A DNA stretch of 64,000 nt from Saprospiraceae bacterium (GTDB lineage Bacteria > Bacteroidota > Bacteroidia > Chitinophagales > Saprospiraceae). The translations under genes were made by a program, and so were the position numbers. The notes under the pieces were generated by a model. That model ran no database searches and was not told where the DNA came from. It was given only the letters and a program-made list of their open reading frames with translations. Location: positions 496,001 through 560,000 of the forward strand of contig JADJOB010000001.1 of NCBI GenBank assembly GCA_016714025.1, in the 5' to 3' direction. Positions 53,387 through 61,964 of this stretch are shown in pieces (position 1 is the stretch's first letter; the number at the start of each line of letters is the position of its first letter).

Positions 53387-53893
53387 TTAATAAGATCTGT
53401 TCTTATCTTCCTTTATATTGATGCTGGTTGCTGAAATCAACAGCCACTGGTTTTCCTGCTGCAAATAACACTGTACAAGATAAATACCTGGACTGGTATA
53501 TCGCATGCTCATGACCTGAGATGTCATTTGATGTTGAATTCCATTTCCAAAATCAATTCTATAAATTTTTTGAGCATCAAATGCGAGATTGTTAATTCTT
53601 ATAATGCCTCCTACGGTCATATTTCCTTGAATGCTTAGATTTTCAATATGCAACTCGTCTGCCTTCTTCTGTACATTTTCTAACCATAGGTCCTTTGCCT
53701 TTAACTTACTGTAATCGACTTGAGAATTCCCTTGAAAATTAGATTCAGAAGGTGAAAGAATAGATTTACCTAATACCAGATAACTGCCAGTTAAACCAAT
53801 GACTGCAATTAATAATGCTAAGAGCAAGTCTTTGGAGGGCTCCTGTATAAGTCCCTTGCGAAGATTTTTTAGTGTTTGAACAGCTTGTTCCAT
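53387..53893 (-). CDS. uncharacterised single-pass protein with a PKD-like C-terminal part
   Basis: A 168-residue protein with one membrane helix (about 24-42, LLALLIAVIGLTGSYLVLG) and an outward-facing part. The C-terminal half reads like a degenerate PKD/Ig fold: KIYRIDFGNGIQHQM, then SMRYTSPGIYLVQCYLQ, echoing the WDFGDG...YxxxGxYxVxL pattern of the PKD domains elsewhere in the window. I do not recognise a family. It stands alone on the minus strand between DUF4159 and DedA genes. Confidence 0.65.
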   Translation of the reverse strand: MEQAVQTLKNLRKGLIQEPSKDLLLALLIAVIGLTGSYLVLGKSILSPSESNFQGNSQVDYSKLKAKDLWLENVQKKADELHIENLSIQGNMTVGGIIRINNLAFDAQKIYRIDFGNGIQHQMTSQVMSMRYTSPGIYLVQCYLQQENQWLLISATSINIKEDKNRSY

Positions 53894-54080
53894 ATCAAGA
53901 TTATTGGGAGTTACAAAGTTACTAAATTTATATTATAATATTGATAACCAATATTTTACAAATTATAAATATATTTAATTTAAAATCAAGGCTTTATAAA
54001 TTTGCATCCTTTATATATAGTTTTTAATAATTTATGCTGGGCTTGAATTGTGTCTATCTTTACAGCCTAAAATGTGCAGT

Positions 54081-54722
54081 ATGGATTGGATAAATCAGTT
54101 GATTGATTTTATTTTACATATAGATAGTCATTTGTCGGAACTCGTTGCGACCTATGGAATCCTGATCTATATTATTTTATTTCTAATTTTATTTTGTGAA
54201 ACAGGATTAGTCATAGCACCTTTTTTGCCAGGAGATTCCTTATTGTTTGCTGCTGGGACGATGGCTGCTACAGGTAATATGAACCTTTTTGTTCTGTGTT
54301 TAATTTGTATTCTTGGTGCTGTATTAGGAAATCAAGTCAATTTTACAATTGGAAAATATTTTGGACCCAGAATTTTTGAGAAAGATCGAAAATACATTCG
54401 CAAAGATTATCTGGATAAAACACATTTGTTTTATGAAAAACACGGCGGAAAAGCACTCATTATAGGCCGATACATTCCATTTATTAGAACCTTTGTTCCA
54501 TTTGTTGCGGGCATTAGTCAAATGGATTCGTATAAATTTACTGTGTACAATGTAGCAGGTGCATTATTATGGATAATTCCTGTTGTAGGTGTTGGTTATT
54601 TATTTGGAAATATTCCTGTAGTAAAAGAAAATTTCTCTATTATAGTTTTAGCAATTCTGATTCTATCCGTTTTGCCTATGTTAATCGGTTTAATTTCTGC
54701 ATGGATACATTCAAAAAAATAG
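54081..54722 (+). CDS. DedA-family membrane protein
   Basis: A 213-residue SNARE-associated/DedA protein with about five membrane segments. The family blocks are present: FCETGLVIAPFLPGDSLLFAAG near helix 2 (split here), NFTIGKYFGPRIFEK, and GRYIPFIRTFVPFVAGISQM. Members of this family act as lipid flippases and proton-driven transporters of undecaprenyl phosphate. I prefer the ATG at 54081 (MDWINQLIDF); an ATG at 54072 is possible. The next gene starts 7 bp later. Confidence 0.92.
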   Translation: MDWINQLIDFILHIDSHLSELVATYGILIYIILFLILFCETGLVIAPFLPGDSLLFAAGTMAATGNMNLFVLCLICILGAVLGNQVNFTIGKYFGPRIFEKDRKYIRKDYLDKTHLFYEKHGGKALIIGRYIPFIRTFVPFVAGISQMDSYKFTVYNVAGALLWIIPVVGVGYLFGNIPVVKENFSIIVLAILILSVLPMLIGLISAWIHSKK

Positions 54723-54729
54723 CAACAAT

Positions 54730-56127
54730 ATGATTTCTAAACTTAGTAAATTCCAAAAATTATTTTTATGGATTGCCAGTGGTTGCGCATTAGTCTCGTG
54801 TATTCTGTTTTTTATAGATCTTGATATTTCCGATCAAGTTACAGGATCTTTACGGTGGTTAGGAATTTGTGTACTTATACTCTATGCATTACCTAAAAAA
54901 AGTCTGACCCTTTGGATTTTTGTCAGCATGTTAATTGGCGCTGAAATTGGTTATGACTTTCCGGCAATCGGAATAGAATTAAATATTTTTAGCAAAATTT
55001 TTATTAAATTAATTAAATGCATTATTGCCCCATTGTTATTTGGGACTTTGATTGTTGGGATCGCTGGACACTCTAATACACAACAGGTGGGACGACTAGG
55101 CTTAAAATCGCTTATCTATTTTGAAGTTGTTACAACACTAGCGCTTATTATCGGATTGGTTGCGATCAATATTAGTAAAGCCGGAGTTGGTATTCAGGCA
55201 TTAAACAATTCTGAAAAACTTCCTGAAGTTGCAAAAGCACAGGGTTGGAAAGATATTGTAATGCATATTTTTCCTGAAAATTTTATAAAATCGATCGCTG
55301 AAGGTCAAGTGTTGCAAATAGTAGTATTCTGTGTTCTTTTTGCAGTTGCCTTAATGAAAATAAAACATGAAAAGAAAAAACCCATATTGGATTTTGCTGA
55401 ATCCCTTTCAGCAGTCATGTTTAAAGTTACAGATTTGATCATGTATTTAGCGCCATTTGCTGTTGCAGGTGCAATTGCTTATACCATTGCCAATATGGGT
55501 ATTGATGTTTTAAAAAACCTACTCTTGTTGCTTGCAACCTTGTATTGTGCATTGTTTGTTTTTATACTTGGTGTCTTACTCCCTATTGCGTTGTTTTTTA
55601 AAATTCCTATCAAACGCTTTTTATCCCATGCAGCCCAACCCGTTACCATAGCATTTGGAACTGCCAGCTCAGAAGCAGCATTACCAGTAGCGATGGAGAA
55701 TATGGAAAAATTTGGAGTCTCCCGAGAAGTTGTGGCTTTTGTATTACCAACAGGTCTAAGTTTTAATTTGGATGGCTCAACACTCTATCTCGCGTTGGCA
55801 ACTATTTTTGTTGCACAAGCTGCTGGAATCGAGTTGAGTATTAGTCAGCAAATCATTATGTTACTCACCTTGATGTTGACCAGTAAAGGAGTTGCAGGGG
55901 TCGCTCGCGCATCTTTGGTAATACTTGCAGGAATGGCTGCCAGTTTTGGTTTACCTGATTGGCCCATCGCCGCTATACTAGGAATTGATGCTTTGATGGA
56001 TATGGCACGCACTGCTGTAAATACCTTAGGCAATTGTTTAGCTACCGCAGTGGTAGGTAAATGGGAAAATGAACTTCATATTCCTAAATCCGGAGATCGC
56101 TGGCAGGAAATAGATCATCCTATTTAA
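54730..56127 (+). CDS. dicarboxylate/amino acid:cation symporter (DAACS family)
   Basis: Sodium- or proton-coupled transporter for C4-dicarboxylates or acidic amino acids. The 465-residue protein has two extra N-terminal helices (about 12-60) before the DAACS core. The core contains FGTASSEAALPVAMENM (HP1 serine-rich loop), TGLSFNLDGSTLYLA (TM7) and ILGIDALMDMARTAVNTLGN (TM8 substrate site). Conserved residues point to an active transporter; substrate is not resolved. Confidence 0.92.
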   Translation: MISKLSKFQKLFLWIASGCALVSCILFFIDLDISDQVTGSLRWLGICVLILYALPKKSLTLWIFVSMLIGAEIGYDFPAIGIELNIFSKIFIKLIKCIIAPLLFGTLIVGIAGHSNTQQVGRLGLKSLIYFEVVTTLALIIGLVAINISKAGVGIQALNNSEKLPEVAKAQGWKDIVMHIFPENFIKSIAEGQVLQIVVFCVLFAVALMKIKHEKKKPILDFAESLSAVMFKVTDLIMYLAPFAVAGAIAYTIANMGIDVLKNLLLLLATLYCALFVFILGVLLPIALFFKIPIKRFLSHAAQPVTIAFGTASSEAALPVAMENMEKFGVSREVVAFVLPTGLSFNLDGSTLYLALATIFVAQAAGIELSISQQIIMLLTLMLTSKGVAGVARASLVILAGMAASFGLPDWPIAAILGIDALMDMARTAVNTLGNCLATAVVGKWENELHIPKSGDRWQEIDHPI

Positions 56128-56165
56128 TTAAGAGTAGCCTCTAGGAGCAAATTGAGGACTTTGGT

Positions 56166-57392
56166 TTAATCCTTAATTCCAACGATGCGCCTTTTAAATT
56201 TATCGATTTGATCCCGATTATTTTCTGGTTGAGGTTGTGATTTATCCATCATTAATTTTCCGGAGCTATCTCTCAGCATAAATTTAAATACGATATCATC
56301 ATCAGAATTCAAATTATTGCCTGTAGCACCATACCTTAAATCATAATAAATTAAAGTTCCAGAATCTTTAGCAGACAATTTATAAAAATCATTACTAAAC
56401 CAGGGAAGGCATTTCGCAACATCTTGATCTCTATAAGGATTAAACAGCGAGTGATTCCCATTCACGGTAGCCAATGGACCTATTGTATCTTCTTCATCAA
56501 AAATGGAATAGTATGCATAATGATACTGATCTCCCTTTTTAGCAATATTAAACCAGAGGAAATTATTTAATATGGTAGGAACCGTCATATACTTTTCACA
56601 TTCAATTTGATTCATTTTTAAACTGTTCTCAAATAATGTATCAATCTTCTGTTTGTTGTAAAGGGTAAAAACAAAATAAATCGAACTGACGATTACGGCT
56701 GTTCGATAAAAATACCTTCTCCAGATGCTCAGTCGATTTTGCAAAGCAGCTAATAACAAAAAAACTGCAAACGGAATTGTATAGAATGGATCTGCAATGG
56801 ATACACTGGAAATCGCTACCCTGACATCGCTAAATGGCCAAAAAAGGCGCGTTCCAAAGGTTGTAAACATATCTAAAATGGGATGTGTGAAAATGGCCCA
56901 GAAAAACAAATGGATCCACTCCCATTTTGATGCTTGTTCAACTACATTGACTTGTTTAAAAACCTGCTGGTATCTGTAGTAAAAAAACAGGATTCCTAAG
57001 CTGCTAAAAAATAAAATACTCCACCACGCGATCCCTCCGGTAAATAAATTAGCAAGTAATGTAATCAGGATACTTACAAAAACAAAAAGTAACAGTCCGA
57101 TTGAATATCCGGCAATTTTCCATGCCCGTCGTTCTGGCCAATTCCTGTCGTACAATTTCTTAATTAAGGGCCCTAAAATAAAGGGTACAACGCAGGCAAA
57201 TAACAAAGAGTGCATCGGTCCTCTGTGAAATGCTAAAGCAGTTAAAGGGTCTGAAACCAAATTGGCGACAACATCCAAATCGGGTATCGTTCCGGCAATT
57301 CCTCCCCAAATCATGGCGCGGTTTCCTATTTTTTTACCCAAAACTGCTTCTCCGCAAGCTGCGCCAAGAATTACCTGAGTTATTGAATCCAT
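56166..57392 (-). CDS. YdjM-like membrane-bound metal-dependent hydrolase
   Basis: A 408-residue protein of the DUF457/LexA-regulated YdjM type. The signature is DSITQVILGAACGEAVLGKK, TIPDLDVV, AFHRGPMHSLLFA and HPILDMFTTFGTRLFWPFS, in which the His and Asp residues suggest a metal site at the membrane. Four to five helices occupy the first half; a soluble domain fills residues about 255-408. It starts one base after the end of the methyltransferase gene upstream. Substrate unknown. Confidence 0.85.
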   Translation of the reverse strand: MDSITQVILGAACGEAVLGKKIGNRAMIWGGIAGTIPDLDVVANLVSDPLTALAFHRGPMHSLLFACVVPFILGPLIKKLYDRNWPERRAWKIAGYSIGLLLFVFVSILITLLANLFTGGIAWWSILFFSSLGILFFYYRYQQVFKQVNVVEQASKWEWIHLFFWAIFTHPILDMFTTFGTRLFWPFSDVRVAISSVSIADPFYTIPFAVFLLLAALQNRLSIWRRYFYRTAVIVSSIYFVFTLYNKQKIDTLFENSLKMNQIECEKYMTVPTILNNFLWFNIAKKGDQYHYAYYSIFDEEDTIGPLATVNGNHSLFNPYRDQDVAKCLPWFSNDFYKLSAKDSGTLIYYDLRYGATGNNLNSDDDIVFKFMLRDSSGKLMMDKSQPQPENNRDQIDKFKRRIVGIKD

Positions 57393-57393
57393 G

Positions 57394-58209
57394 TTACTTT
57401 TTAAATGCTTTGATTAATAGAACATGCGGAAGGCTCGTATGTTCTAATTCAAATCTAAATCTATTTTTACCAATAGGATTTAAATTTGGAAAGCAATTGT
57501 AAGGAGAATAATCTATCTCATTTAATTGTTTGATTTCAAGTTTGTTTTTCAATAAAACGCCAATGATTTCATCTATTGAATGAGACCAAAAATGCGACTT
57601 AAATGTTGATGGATCATTCACTTCTGCATAACTTCCTGTTTCAATTTCGGTATATGGTTTTCTTAAATTGTAATAAGAATATCGAATTTCTTTGGAATTA
57701 AAATCAAATAAATAAAGTAATGGGTGGAAATCCGCAAAATAAAACATGCCATTTTTATGGAGTGATTTTGCAATTACATAAGCCCATTGATCTAAATCCG
57801 GCAACCAACAAATGGTACCATAACTTGTAAAGACAATATCAAATAAACCAAGTCCTAAGTCTAAAACATCGAGCACATTCGACTCATAAAAACTACCATT
57901 CAATTTTAATTGTTCGTTTAAAGATCGTGCTTTTAAAATAGCCTCTCTGGAAAAATCAATACCAACGCAATCGGCACCCAAACGACTTAATGAAAGCGTA
58001 TCCATTCCAAAATGACATTGAAGATGCAAAAGACGCTTTCCCGAAACATCTCCTAATTCTGTTTGTTCTATCTCAGTTAGACTATTATTCCCATTTAAAA
58101 ATCCATTTAAGTCATAGAATGATGACTTTTCATGAATTGCAACACGCTTATCCCAGGATTCACTATTTTCATCAAAATAAGCCTGATCTAAAAACCGTTT
58201 CTCTGTCAT
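57394..58209 (-). CDS. class I SAM-dependent methyltransferase
   Basis: A 271-residue Rossmann methyltransferase. Motif I is LLHLQCHFGMDTLSLSRLGA, followed by VGIDFSREAILKAR and FDIVFTSYGTICWLPD. Substrate cannot be inferred. It is the first gene of a two-gene minus-strand operon with the YdjM-like hydrolase. Confidence 0.88.
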   Translation of the reverse strand: MTEKRFLDQAYFDENSESWDKRVAIHEKSSFYDLNGFLNGNNSLTEIEQTELGDVSGKRLLHLQCHFGMDTLSLSRLGADCVGIDFSREAILKARSLNEQLKLNGSFYESNVLDVLDLGLGLFDIVFTSYGTICWLPDLDQWAYVIAKSLHKNGMFYFADFHPLLYLFDFNSKEIRYSYYNLRKPYTEIETGSYAEVNDPSTFKSHFWSHSIDEIIGVLLKNKLEIKQLNEIDYSPYNCFPNLNPIGKNRFRFELEHTSLPHVLLIKAFKK

Positions 58210-58246
58210 ACACTGAATTCATTAAATTTGCCTAAAATTAAAAACC

Positions 58247-58561
58247 ATGGAAGAACAAAATAACCAAAACCAATTAAATATTGAGTTAACTGAAGAAATA
58301 GCAGAAGGTATTTATTCGAATTTAGCCATTATATCACATTCTCATTCCGAATTTGTAGTTGATTTTATAAGGTTGATGCCAAATGTACCTAAAGCAAAAG
58401 TAAAATCGCGCATCGTGCTCACACCGCAGCATGCCAAAAGACTTTTAAAAGCACTCAATGATAATTTATCTAAGTATGAAAATCAATATGGTGTAATCCT
58501 TGATCCTGAACCTCAAATGATGCCACCGATGTCATTTAATACGCCTACTGCTCAAGCTTAA
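58247..58561 (+). CDS. DUF3467 small protein
   Basis: A 104-residue acidic protein. It has the DUF3467 pattern: LNIELTEEIAEGIYSNLAII, HSEFVVDFIRLMPN, KSRIVLTPQHAKRLLKALNDNL. No signal or membrane helix; probably cytoplasmic. It is widespread in Bacteroidota and function is unknown. Confidence 0.9.
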   Translation: MEEQNNQNQLNIELTEEIAEGIYSNLAIISHSHSEFVVDFIRLMPNVPKAKVKSRIVLTPQHAKRLLKALNDNLSKYENQYGVILDPEPQMMPPMSFNTPTAQA

Positions 58562-58682
58562 TTGTCAGGTAACTCTATACGATTCCTCTAGGTTCCAGCG
58601 CTTTCAGCTTGCTAAAATTAAAGGAAGATTTTCTATAGTTTAAACAATATCGTTGCCTTTGCATGGTTGTTTAGGGAGACCA

Positions 58683-59711
58683 TTAAAACAATAGCCCAGG
58701 GTTACTATTCCCGCCTGGATACCCCATATGTTGAAAAGCCTTTGGAGTTGCAATGCGGCCTCTTGGAGTGCGTTGAATAAACCCTTCCATTATTAAAAAG
58801 GGCTCATGAACTTCCTCAATCGTTCCAGCTTCTTCCCCAACAGCTGTGGCTATGGTTGATAAACCAACCGGACCCCCATTAAATTTTTCAATAATTGAAC
58901 TTAATATTCGATTGTCCATTTCATCCAAACCTAAGCTGTCTACATTTAAAGCATTTAATCCGAAAGAAGCGATTTCTGCAGTCAGGTTTCCATTTCCTTT
59001 AATTTGAGCAAAATCACGAATCCTTCGCAATAGTGCATTAGCAATTCGAGGAGTGCCTCTGCTTCGGCGGGCAATTTCCTGAATGCCTTCTTCTTCAAAT
59101 GGAATTTGCAAAATCTGAGCGGAACGCCTCAAGATAATTTCCAATTGTTTGTGATTGTAGTAATCGAGGTGGCAGGTAATACTAAATCTAGAACGAAGAG
59201 GGGCGGTTAGCATTCCCACACGGGTTGTTGCGCCAATTAAGGTAAATGGATTTACATTAATCTGGATTGACCGGGCACTTGGACCAGTATCTATCAAGAT
59301 ATCGATCCGATAATCCTCCATAGCAGAATAGAGGTATTCTTCAACTACCGTATTCAGTCGGTGTATTTCATCTATAAACAGAACATCCCCTTCTTGCAGA
59401 TTTGTCAGCAATCCTGCCAAATCTCCAGGTTTTTCGAGCACCGGACCAGAACTCATTTTTAAATCAGACCCTAATTCATTGGCAATGATATGTGATAAGG
59501 TTGTTTTTCCTAAACCTGGTGGCCCATGCAATAAGACATGATCCAAAGCTTCGCCTCTTAGTTTAGCTGCTGCAATAAAAATTCTTAAATTATCTACAAC
59601 CGATTCCTGACCGGTAAAATCAAGTAATTCTTTAGGACGTAAGGCCCGTTCGACTTGCTTGTCATCGATATTCAGATTTTGGGCATCTCCATCCAGATTT
59701 GGGTTACGCAT
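58683..59711 (-). CDS. ruvB: Holliday junction branch migration ATPase RuvB
   Basis: AAA+ motor of the RuvAB complex. The 342-residue protein shows LDFTGQESVVDNLRIFI, Walker A GPPGLGKTT, Walker B LFIDEIHRL, sensor 1 GATTRVGMLTAPLRSRF, and a winged-helix C terminus (EPFLIMEGFIQRTPRGR). Start at the ATG 59711 gives a normal N terminus. ruvA and ruvC are not in the window. Confidence 0.96.
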   Translation of the reverse strand: MRNPNLDGDAQNLNIDDKQVERALRPKELLDFTGQESVVDNLRIFIAAAKLRGEALDHVLLHGPPGLGKTTLSHIIANELGSDLKMSSGPVLEKPGDLAGLLTNLQEGDVLFIDEIHRLNTVVEEYLYSAMEDYRIDILIDTGPSARSIQINVNPFTLIGATTRVGMLTAPLRSRFSITCHLDYYNHKQLEIILRRSAQILQIPFEEEGIQEIARRSRGTPRIANALLRRIRDFAQIKGNGNLTAEIASFGLNALNVDSLGLDEMDNRILSSIIEKFNGGPVGLSTIATAVGEEAGTIEEVHEPFLIMEGFIQRTPRGRIATPKAFQHMGYPGGNSNPGLLF

Positions 59712-59849
59712 CGTGATTTTCTCCTAAACTTTCTGCAAAAATACAGTTTTCAACAGGCAAATGCCAATAACACCTTGAATCTAGGTAAATTATGTCTTTA
59801 ATAAATTGCTAATAGACGTCTTCATCCTGAATCTAAAGACCATCTTAGC

Positions 59850-59857
59850 TATTTTTG
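59850..59857 (+). promoter_or_regulatory. candidate -7 box of icd
   Basis: TATTTTTG fits TAnnTTTG and ends 19 bp before the icd ATG at 59877. The -33 element is not clear. Confidence 0.45.
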
Positions 59858-59876
59858 TCGCCTAAATTATAAAAAT

Positions 59877-61100
59877 ATGAACGCAACAAAAATTACGATT
59901 GCTAATGGAAAGTTGAATGTACCGGATCATGTAATTATTCCTTTTATTGAAGGAGATGGAACGGGCCAGGATATTTGGGCTGCCTCTGTCCGTGTATTTG
60001 ATGCTGCCGTTGACAAAGCATATCAGGGAACGAGAAAGATCAGTTGGAAAGAAGTATTAGCCGGTGAAAAAGCATTTAATCAAACGAAAAATTGGTTACC
60101 CGAAGAAACTTTGGATGTAATTAAGGAATGTCTGGTTGCTATAAAAGGACCTTTGACAACACCCGTTGGTGGTGGCATCCGTTCTTTAAATGTGGCTTTG
60201 CGTCAACAGCTTGATTTATATGCTTGCGTTCGTCCGGTACGCTGGTTTGAAGGAGTTCCATCACCAGTTAAAGAGCCTCATAAAGTTGACATGACCATCT
60301 ATCGGGAAAACACAGAAGACATTTATGCAGGGATTGAATTTCAGGAAGGAACAGAAGATTCAATAAAATTTATGGATTGGCTAAAAACCAATTTTCCTGA
60401 TAAATTTAAAAAAATCCGTTTCCCACAATCTACTGGTATTGGTATCAAACCAGTTTCAAAAGAAGGAACGTTTCGCTTAGTACGCGCTGCCCTTGAATTT
60501 GCAATTAATAATAAACGCAAATCTGTTAGCCTTGTACACAAAGGAAACATCATGAAATTTACTGAGGGAAGTTTTATGGATTGGGGTTACGAATTGGCAA
60601 AAACTGAATATGGCGCAGAATTATTAGATGGAGGACCTTGGATGAAATTACCCAATGGGATTATCATTAAGGATGTCATTGCTGATGCTTTTCTTCAACA
60701 AATTTTATTGCGTCCTGAAGAATACGATGTAATTGCTACCTTAAATTTAAATGGAGATTATATTTCAGATGCTTTAGCCGCACAAGTCGGTGGAATCGGT
60801 ATTGCTCCAGGTGCAAATATTAATTATACAACCGGACATGCCATATTTGAAGCTACGCATGGAACTGCCCCTAAATATGCCGGATTAGATAAAGTAAATC
60901 CTAGTTCAGTGATCCTGTCAGGAGTAATGATGTTTGAATATATGGGCTGGAATGAAGCTGCTCAGCTTATAATAAACGGATTAGAAAAAGCAATTCGGAC
61001 CAAGCGGGTGACTTATGATTTTCATCGATTAATGGAAGGTGCAAGTTTATTAAAGTGCAGTGAATTTGGGGATGAAATCATTTTAAATATGAATAAATAA
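59877..61100 (+). CDS. icd: NADP-dependent isocitrate dehydrogenase
   Basis: Oxidises isocitrate to 2-oxoglutarate in the TCA cycle. The 407-residue protein has the substrate serine motif GGGIRSLNVALRQQLDLYA, YRENTEDIYAGIEF, and the adenosine-phosphate pocket GTAPKYAGLDKVNP, in which Lys-Tyr favour NADP over NAD. It supplies the substrate of the 2-oxoglutarate dehydrogenase E1 encoded 8 kb away. A bidirectional terminator follows. Confidence 0.95.
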   Translation: MNATKITIANGKLNVPDHVIIPFIEGDGTGQDIWAASVRVFDAAVDKAYQGTRKISWKEVLAGEKAFNQTKNWLPEETLDVIKECLVAIKGPLTTPVGGGIRSLNVALRQQLDLYACVRPVRWFEGVPSPVKEPHKVDMTIYRENTEDIYAGIEFQEGTEDSIKFMDWLKTNFPDKFKKIRFPQSTGIGIKPVSKEGTFRLVRAALEFAINNKRKSVSLVHKGNIMKFTEGSFMDWGYELAKTEYGAELLDGGPWMKLPNGIIIKDVIADAFLQQILLRPEEYDVIATLNLNGDYISDALAAQVGGIGIAPGANINYTTGHAIFEATHGTAPKYAGLDKVNPSSVILSGVMMFEYMGWNEAAQLIINGLEKAIRTKRVTYDFHRLMEGASLLKCSEFGDEIILNMNK

Positions 61101-61120
61101 GGTGTTCAATAAAGTGCAAA

Positions 61121-61157
61121 AAAAAATCCTACCGGAATCCGGTAGGATTTTTTTTTT
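61121..61157. terminator. bidirectional terminator between icd and DUF1573 gene
   Basis: ATCCTACCGG (61126-61135) pairs perfectly with CCGGTAGGAT (61139-61148) around a 3-nt loop, flanked by A-rich and T-rich tracts on the two sides. It can end both the plus-strand icd and minus-strand DUF1573 transcripts. Confidence 0.93.
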
Positions 61158-61170
61158 GTTTGGATATGAA

Positions 61171-61635
61171 TTATCCTTTTGGGGTTAACACATTTCCTTC
61201 ACTTTTAGGAAGTGTTTGTTCTTCATCTGATGAAATATTTCCTTTGATGGTAACTCGGGTTTCTTCATCACTTTCATTTGTAGAAACGCTTACAGATTTG
61301 TTGATTGGACCAACGCGCTGTGTGTCGTATCTGATTTCAATTACTCCTTTTTCACCTGGCATAATTGGATCTTTTGGCCAAGTTGGAACGGTACAACCAC
61401 AACTTCCACGTGCACTTTTAATGATTAAAGGCTCCGTACCAGTGTTAGTAAATAAAGCCTTACGTAATGGGTCAGATCCTTTTTTGATTTCGCCGTAATC
61501 GATTACAGTTGCCTCCCATTGAAGATGCGGCCCTCCTGTTTTTGCTGGTGTTGTATTAGACGCTGGAGCTGCAGTCTGAGCAGACAGATATCCTACACAG
61601 AAAACCATTGCAATAAGAGATAAAATGTTTTTCAT
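61171..61635 (-). CDS. DUF1573 secreted protein
   Basis: A 154-residue protein with a signal peptide ending SAQ (about 20) when the ATG at 61635 is used; an earlier in-frame ATG at 61677 would only add a charged leader. The core matches DUF1573: IDYGEIKKGSDPLRKALFTNTG, SARGSCGCTVPTWP, GVIEIRYDTQRVGP, an ASPM/Hydin-like beta sandwich. The two Cys in GSCGCT are conserved. Probably periplasmic; function unknown. Confidence 0.9.
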   Translation of the reverse strand: MKNILSLIAMVFCVGYLSAQTAAPASNTTPAKTGGPHLQWEATVIDYGEIKKGSDPLRKALFTNTGTEPLIIKSARGSCGCTVPTWPKDPIMPGEKGVIEIRYDTQRVGPINKSVSVSTNESDEETRVTIKGNISSDEEQTLPKSEGNVLTPKG

Positions 61636-61691
61636 GTATTTAATTTTTTTATTGATTACAAATTTAACGATATTCATACCGTATCTAGTTA

Positions 61692-61699
61692 CAAAAATA
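61692..61699 (-). promoter_or_regulatory. candidate -7 box of the DUF1573 gene
   Basis: TATTTTTG on the minus strand, about 57 bp before the ATG at 61635. No clear -33 element. Confidence 0.4.
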
Positions 61700-61939
61700 C
61701 CAAAATTGTGTGTTAAGTCCGTGTTAAATATGAATTATCGAATTTTATCATATATTCAAATAACAGTAAATCAAGCATTAATCCTGGATTTTCACATTCC
61801 TTAAAACGAAGTTAAAGCTGTACTCAGCCAAAAATATTGAGGCCGTTTCAAACATTAAATAGGACTCAATTGTCAATAAAAGTTAAAGACCATTGCGTCA
61901 TACTCAAATCCCCAGAACGCTTGTTTCGTTTATTGGATT

Positions 61940-61947
61940 ATTTTTGT
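61940..61947 (+). promoter_or_regulatory. candidate -7 box of the E1 gene
   Basis: TATTTTTG fits TAnnTTTG, 17 bp before the ATG at 61965. The nearest TTG (61922-61924) is only 15 bp away, shorter than the usual spacer. Confidence 0.4.
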
Positions 61948-61964
61948 AGCTGAAACCAAGGATA

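Larger units (their letters stand above)
61636..61964. other. 329-bp divergent gap, DUF1573 / 2-oxoacid dehydrogenase E1
   Basis: Two -7-like boxes drive the flanking genes and are listed separately. Nothing else was recognised in the middle, which is AT-rich. Confidence 0.55.
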
